A stretch of 64,000 nucleotides of DNA from Verrucomicrobiota bacterium (GTDB taxonomy: Bacteria > Verrucomicrobiota > Lentisphaeria > Oligosphaerales > Oligosphaeraceae), in contig JAGVUR010000087.1 of assembly GCA_019136135.1 (NCBI GenBank), positions 1 through 64,000 of the forward strand, in the 5' to 3' direction. Under the pieces are notes generated by a model. The model was not told the origin of the DNA and searched no databases. It saw only the letters and a list, made by a program, of their open reading frames with translations. A program made the position numbers and the translations under genes. Numbering within the stretch: position 1 is the first letter of the stretch; each line of letters begins with the position of its first letter. Below are positions 60,760 to 64,000 of the stretch, in pieces.

Positions 60760-62430
60760 CTAACCGCCACCGCTCTTTTCGTCGCGAGCCGGCTTTGCTG
60801 CGTTTGTCTGCGAGGCAATGGGCAAAGTTATCAGGAAGGTAGTTCCGGTTCCTGGGGCGCTTTCTACTGAAATGGTGCCGTCGCAAGCTATGACAATGGC
60901 TTTGACCAGACTCAGGCCGAGACCGCTGCCACGGGTGGAGCGGCTACCATCGCCACGATAGAAACGTTTGAAAATATTATCCTTGTCCTGCGGTTGAATG
61001 CCGCTTCCGGTATCGGACACGACTAGGGACAGCTTACCAGCTTCTTCCGTGATGCGGATTTCCACCCGGCCTCCTGGCGGGGTGAACTTGATGGCGTTTT
61101 CCACTAGGTTGCCGAGCAACCTTTGCATGGCTGTTCGGTTGACCTGCAAAAGACTGACTTTCGGGGCGGGGACGAATTCCAGGGTAATGCCCTGCGCCTC
61201 CGCCGCAGGTAGAAAAATATCTACTGTTTGCTGTGCCACATCCTGCAGATCCAGTTCTTCCCGTTGTGCGGTGAAAAGACCCGCCTCGGTCTGGGAGATG
61301 AGCAGCGTGGTGTTGATGATATCCAGAAGATGGTCGCAGCTATCCAGCACTTGGATGGGCAGATCCGTGCCATTGCCGCTGGTCAGGGCAAGTTCGGCTC
61401 TTCCGCGCAAGACTGTCAACGGTGTCCGAAGGTCATGGGCAATATCGTCGGAAACGGTTTTGAGTTCCCGCAGCAGTTTTTCAACTTGGTCAACCATGTC
61501 ATTGAAAACAGTAGCCAACTCGTTGATTTCCTGGCCTTCCCTCCCCATTGCCACTCTTTGGTCAAAGTCGCCTTCCGCAATATGAGCCGCTGCTTTTTTG
61601 ACTCGGTTGAGACCTTTCAAAAACATGCCGGACAGCAACCAGCTTCCAGCAAGGCTGACCACGATCATGAAAACCATGACAATACCTAAAATACTCGCCA
61701 GATGGGCTAGGTTGCGTTCAGCTTTTGTAAGGTTTCCGGCAATGACTAGCAGGTTGCCGTCATAAAGACGTTTGTAGAGAGCCATGACCGAATGGTTGCC
61801 CTGACGATGACGTGTCAGCCAGGTCTTGTCAGATTGGACATGAACCGGCTCGGTCAAAAAACGCAGTTCATCGGGACTTTGCCTGGAATGGGCGAGCATC
61901 TCTCCGTCGGCAGACATCAACAGGAAAAACACCTGCTGGTCATCTTCTCCATAGGACTCCTCATTGAATTCTTCATGCATGCTTGCAATCCGCTCTGACA
62001 AACTCGCAGTAAGCTCACGTTCCTCGATTCGACTAGGAGTGATCGTGAACTCGAAAAGCAGGTCGTCAGCCTCGGCAATGACCGTGATGGTGTTTTCACC
62101 CATTTGATTCAGGCTCTGGCAGGCGAACACAACATTCGCTTCTGGGCGGTGCCGTTGGATGGCGATGGACGCAAAATCAGGGATGTCAACCGTCTGGGTA
62201 TGAATGACCTCCGCTCCAGGTATCTCCTCGTCGCCAGTCAAATATTCATATTCGAACTCATTGCTGAAAATCGTGATTTTTTCTTCCATTTCATTCAGAA
62301 GATAATTTCGCTGGAAGAAATAAATCCCGTTGAAGCTAAGCAGGAACGCCATCAGGATCAGGGCGACGTTGATGCCGCACATTTTCGCCCGAACGGTATT
62401 GAACAAGGTCTTCAACTTATTCCAGGACAT
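60760..62430 (-). CDS. Sensor histidine kinase
   Basis: A 556-residue transmembrane kinase: helix 1 about 17-38, periplasmic sensor about 40-240, helix 2 about 243-265, HAMP about 268-320, HisKA with DDIAHDLRTPL (His about 331), and HATPase with N-box NLVENAIKF, G1 VSDTGSGIQ, F-box IFKRFYRGD and G2 GSGLGLSLVK. Its ATG 62430 overlaps the end of the regulator gene by 14 bp. The size and plan resemble CusS/PmrB-like kinases that sense metals or envelope damage. The neighbouring lipid genes are the likely targets. Confidence 0.94.
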   Translation of the reverse strand: MSWNKLKTLFNTVRAKMCGINVALILMAFLLSFNGIYFFQRNYLLNEMEEKITIFSNEFEYEYLTGDEEIPGAEVIHTQTVDIPDFASIAIQRHRPEANVVFACQSLNQMGENTITVIAEADDLLFEFTITPSRIEERELTASLSERIASMHEEFNEESYGEDDQQVFFLLMSADGEMLAHSRQSPDELRFLTEPVHVQSDKTWLTRHRQGNHSVMALYKRLYDGNLLVIAGNLTKAERNLAHLASILGIVMVFMIVVSLAGSWLLSGMFLKGLNRVKKAAAHIAEGDFDQRVAMGREGQEINELATVFNDMVDQVEKLLRELKTVSDDIAHDLRTPLTVLRGRAELALTSGNGTDLPIQVLDSCDHLLDIINTTLLISQTEAGLFTAQREELDLQDVAQQTVDIFLPAAEAQGITLEFVPAPKVSLLQVNRTAMQRLLGNLVENAIKFTPPGGRVEIRITEEAGKLSLVVSDTGSGIQPQDKDNIFKRFYRGDGSRSTRGSGLGLSLVKAIVIACDGTISVESAPGTGTTFLITLPIASQTNAAKPARDEKSGGG

Positions 62431-63085
62431 ACCCGAATCCCCGAACTGTCTTGAGTAGTTTGCGTTCAAAATTCTTGTCTAGTTTTTCCCGAAGACGGCA
62501 GACTTGTGCCTCAACGACGTTGGTCTTGGGATCGAAGCCATATTCCCAGACATGTTCCAGGATGGTGGTTTTGGTCACAACCCGACCCTTGTTGCGCAGT
62601 AGATATTCCAGTAATTTAAATTCCAATGCGGTCAAATCCAAATTTTTCCCGGCACGGGTGACGCGGCGCCCGAAAAGATCCATTTCCAGATCTTCTAGGC
62701 AAAGCACTGATGGTTCAGTGACATCTCCTGACCGACGCAGCAAGGCATAAATTCGCGCCAAAAGCTCAGAGAAGGAAAATGGTTTGGATAAATAATCGTC
62801 CGCGCCGATTTCCAGTCCCTTGACCTTGCTTTCCACCGAGTCCCGTGCACTGAGCACGATGATGGGTGTCTTGATTTTCGCCCTCCGGATTTCCTCAATG
62901 ACCGCCAGCCCATCGAGCTTCGGCAGCATAATGTCAATAATGGCGATATCATACGTTTCCGTCCGGGATTTAAACAAGCCATCCAAGCCATCTGAACTGT
63001 GAATCACCTGAAAGCTGGATTGTTGCAGCCCTTGGATAATAAAATCAGCGCACTCGCTGTTGTCTTCAATCAAAAGAACCTTCAT
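62417..63085 (-). CDS. OmpR/PhoB-family response regulator
   Basis: A 222-residue regulator. Receiver domain: acidic pair LLIEDN (Glu7-Asp8), phosphoacceptor Asp in IIDIMLPKLDG (about D51), Thr/Ser in VLSARD and Lys in LSKPFSFSE. The C-terminal winged helix (about 125-222) ends KLLKTVRGFGYVLE, typical of OmpR types. GGAGG lies nine bases before the ATG. It precedes and overlaps its cognate kinase. Confidence 0.96.
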   Translation of the reverse strand: MKVLLIEDNSECADFIIQGLQQSSFQVIHSSDGLDGLFKSRTETYDIAIIDIMLPKLDGLAVIEEIRRAKIKTPIIVLSARDSVESKVKGLEIGADDYLSKPFSFSELLARIYALLRRSGDVTEPSVLCLEDLEMDLFGRRVTRAGKNLDLTALEFKLLEYLLRNKGRVVTKTTILEHVWEYGFDPKTNVVEAQVCRLREKLDKNFERKLLKTVRGFGYVLE

Positions 63086-63192
63086 TTTCGTAATTCCTCC
63101 TTATGGGCTGAATCGTAAATTGGGGTAAAGTTCTTCTGCCTAAGACACGAACTTGTGACGATAGTTCGCCGAGTTTTTAGCAATTCAGCTCC

Positions 63193-63282
63193 GTTTTTAG
63201 CCGCTTGACCGGCGTCATCGCGTAGGTACGAGCACCCCGGGTACCCGTACTCAGACGGTGTCACTGGTCAAGTGGCTGAAAA
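63193..63282. repeat. 90-bp palindromic element with dispersed palindrome copy 4
   Basis: The core GTACGAGCACC/CCGGGTACCCGTAC lies at 63226-63250. Outside it, GTTTTTAGCCGCTTGACCGG (63193-63212) is the inverted complement of the right flank TCACTGGTCAAGTGGCTGAA (63261-63280), so the whole unit is one imperfect palindrome. Half-units of the same design occur at 22310-22364 and 33321-33372. AGTCGGATGGGGTCGGACGG follows at 63296. Confidence 0.85.
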
Positions 63283-63355
63283 TGGCGCATCCCTAGTCGG
63301 ATGGGGTCGGACGGGTCGGACTAATTTGTCCTGCTTCAGAACAAGACAGTCTTAA

Positions 63356-63380
63356 GTACGGGCACCCCGGGTGCTCGTAC
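63356..63380. repeat. Dispersed palindrome, copy 5
   Basis: GTACGGGCACCC plus CGGGTGCTCGTAC, 130 bp from copy 4, then CTAAACCGGTCAC, which matches the flank of copy 3. It lies 42 bp from the end of the next gene on the minus strand and might also act as a transcription or RNA-processing hairpin. Confidence 0.85.
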
Positions 63381-63421
63381 CTAAACCGGTCACATTGTTT
63401 GCGAGCATTTTTGTGGGAAAA

Positions 63422-64000
63422 CTAGAAGGTTAGGCTTGCCTCGGTTTCGACGGCGATTGGTTTGTTGAAGAGCGTTGTTTTTTCGTCTCCGAAGCCATGG
63501 AAGACTCTAAGTTGCTTGGTTGTTTTGAGCGGTTGTCCATCCAGTGAACGGAAGGTAAAGAGAACCGGGCTTTCGTATTTGTGACCATTGAAGGAGCTGG
63601 CATGGAAAGCCAGGAAGGTTGGGGAGTAGGCTAGGAAGCCTCCTACCCGGGGAAGGATGATTGCGTCCTTGGAAAGCTGCGGGAGCTCCAGGGCAAAGGG
63701 CTTCGCAGATTGATTCACATAGATGGACATCGTTCCAAATTCGGTGAATTCAACATCCTTGTCATCATCGAGGAATCGATGGTTGGTCATCGGTGAATTG
63801 GCGGAAAGCCTGGCGATCCAAGAGGTGACTTCGTAGGTGTTTTTGATGAATCGATCGGTGAGATTGAGGTGTTTTGCCCAACCATTGTCGGCACGCGCGA
63901 AATTGGATTCCTGCGGATTTTCCTTGACAAAATCGACCTTTATCGTTTCGTCTTTGTTGACTGCGAGTTCAGCCAATTTGAAGTTTGAAGAGGCCTGGTT
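63422..64000 (-). CDS. Unrecognised protein, C-terminal part (cut by window edge)
   Basis: The frame is open to the window end, so the N-terminus lies outside; about 192 residues are visible. It is soluble, beta-rich by composition, and ends SLTF-stop. Stretches such as FTEFGTMSIYVNQSAKPFALELPQL and ILPRVGGFLAYSPTFLAFHA suggest a beta-sandwich or a carbohydrate-enzyme accessory domain, but no family is recognised. The codon usage fits the host genes. Confidence 0.55.
   Translation of the reverse strand, partial: NQASSNFKLAELAVNKDETIKVDFVKENPQESNFARADNGWAKHLNLTDRFIKNTYEVTSWIARLSANSPMTNHRFLDDDKDVEFTEFGTMSIYVNQSAKPFALELPQLSKDAIILPRVGGFLAYSPTFLAFHASSFNGHKYESPVLFTFRSLDGQPLKTTKQLRVFHGFGDEKTTLFNKPIAVETEASLTF

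Overview
The window reads as chromosomal DNA of an anaerobic, Gram-negative-type bacterium of the PVC superphylum, most likely Lentisphaerae (Victivallales-like). This taxonomic call is inference. It rests on a pseudopilin carrying the H-X9-DG motif and an [11 protein letters not shown]-type N-terminus without the usual Gly, a DUF4175-type giant membrane protein, a Tat-exported Gfo/Idh/MocA oxidoreductase, xylose-isomerase-like sugar epimerases, a complete V/A-type ATPase operon and an oxygen-sensitive glycyl radical enzyme. No rRNA, tRNA, CRISPR array or transposase gene was seen.

Layout: 0.2-3.3 kb, DUF4175-like protein (-). 3.6-13.2 kb, a ten-gene (+) run starting with a PTS EIIA-like gene that overlaps the first ATPase gene, then V-ATPase subunits H-C-I-K-F-E-A-B-D and a universal stress protein. 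13.2-16.4 kb, AT-rich ktrB-ktrA potassium uptake genes (-) bracketed by duplicated repeat blocks, including a 10-bp minisatellite; this looks like an acquired island. 16.4-22.0 kb, PHP phosphoesterase, FHA/PEGA membrane protein, glycyl radical enzyme, small membrane protein. 22.1-22.4 kb, a MITE-like element. 22.5-26.9 kb, Hsp70-like, tgt and Gfo/Idh (-). 27.2-30.1 kb, the most unusual locus: an 11-unit 5-bp repeat array and a promoter in front of a winged-helix gene, a divergent tubulin/FtsZ-like GTPase gene and a Hanks-type Ser/Thr kinase gene. 30.2-33.2 kb, argJ, a PfkB sugar kinase and a lipoprotein. 33.6-41.6 kb, rpsO-pnp, rpmE, prfA, an SGNH hydrolase, nifU-nifS and prmA. 41.7-49.3 kb, a (-) block of pseudopilin, two sugar isomerases, mutarotase, esterase, FmdB-like zinc ribbon and murJ. 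49.4-53.3 kb, VWA protein, thrH, a second MITE-like element and a phosphodiester glycosidase. 53.7-63.1 kb, an envelope-lipid cluster (two alkaline-phosphatase-superfamily transferases, metallophosphoesterase, DgkA, PepSY-like protein, PAP2 phosphatase) facing an OmpR-type two-component system. The right edge holds the end of an unrecognised gene.

How the genes may work together: the ATPase operon and KtrAB concern membrane energetics and ion balance. The 53.7-63.1 kb cluster would transfer a phospholipid headgroup to an envelope target, recycle the diacylglycerol through DgkA and dephosphorylate a lipid through PAP2, under the neighbouring sensor/regulator. The wHTH-tubulin-kinase module resembles a type III (TubZ-TubR-tubC) partition system in gene order, overlap and upstream repeats, with an added kinase. 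It is the best candidate for a previously undescribed system. Intergenic DNA is rich in dispersed palindromes, GTCGGAC decamers and TIR-bounded elements.
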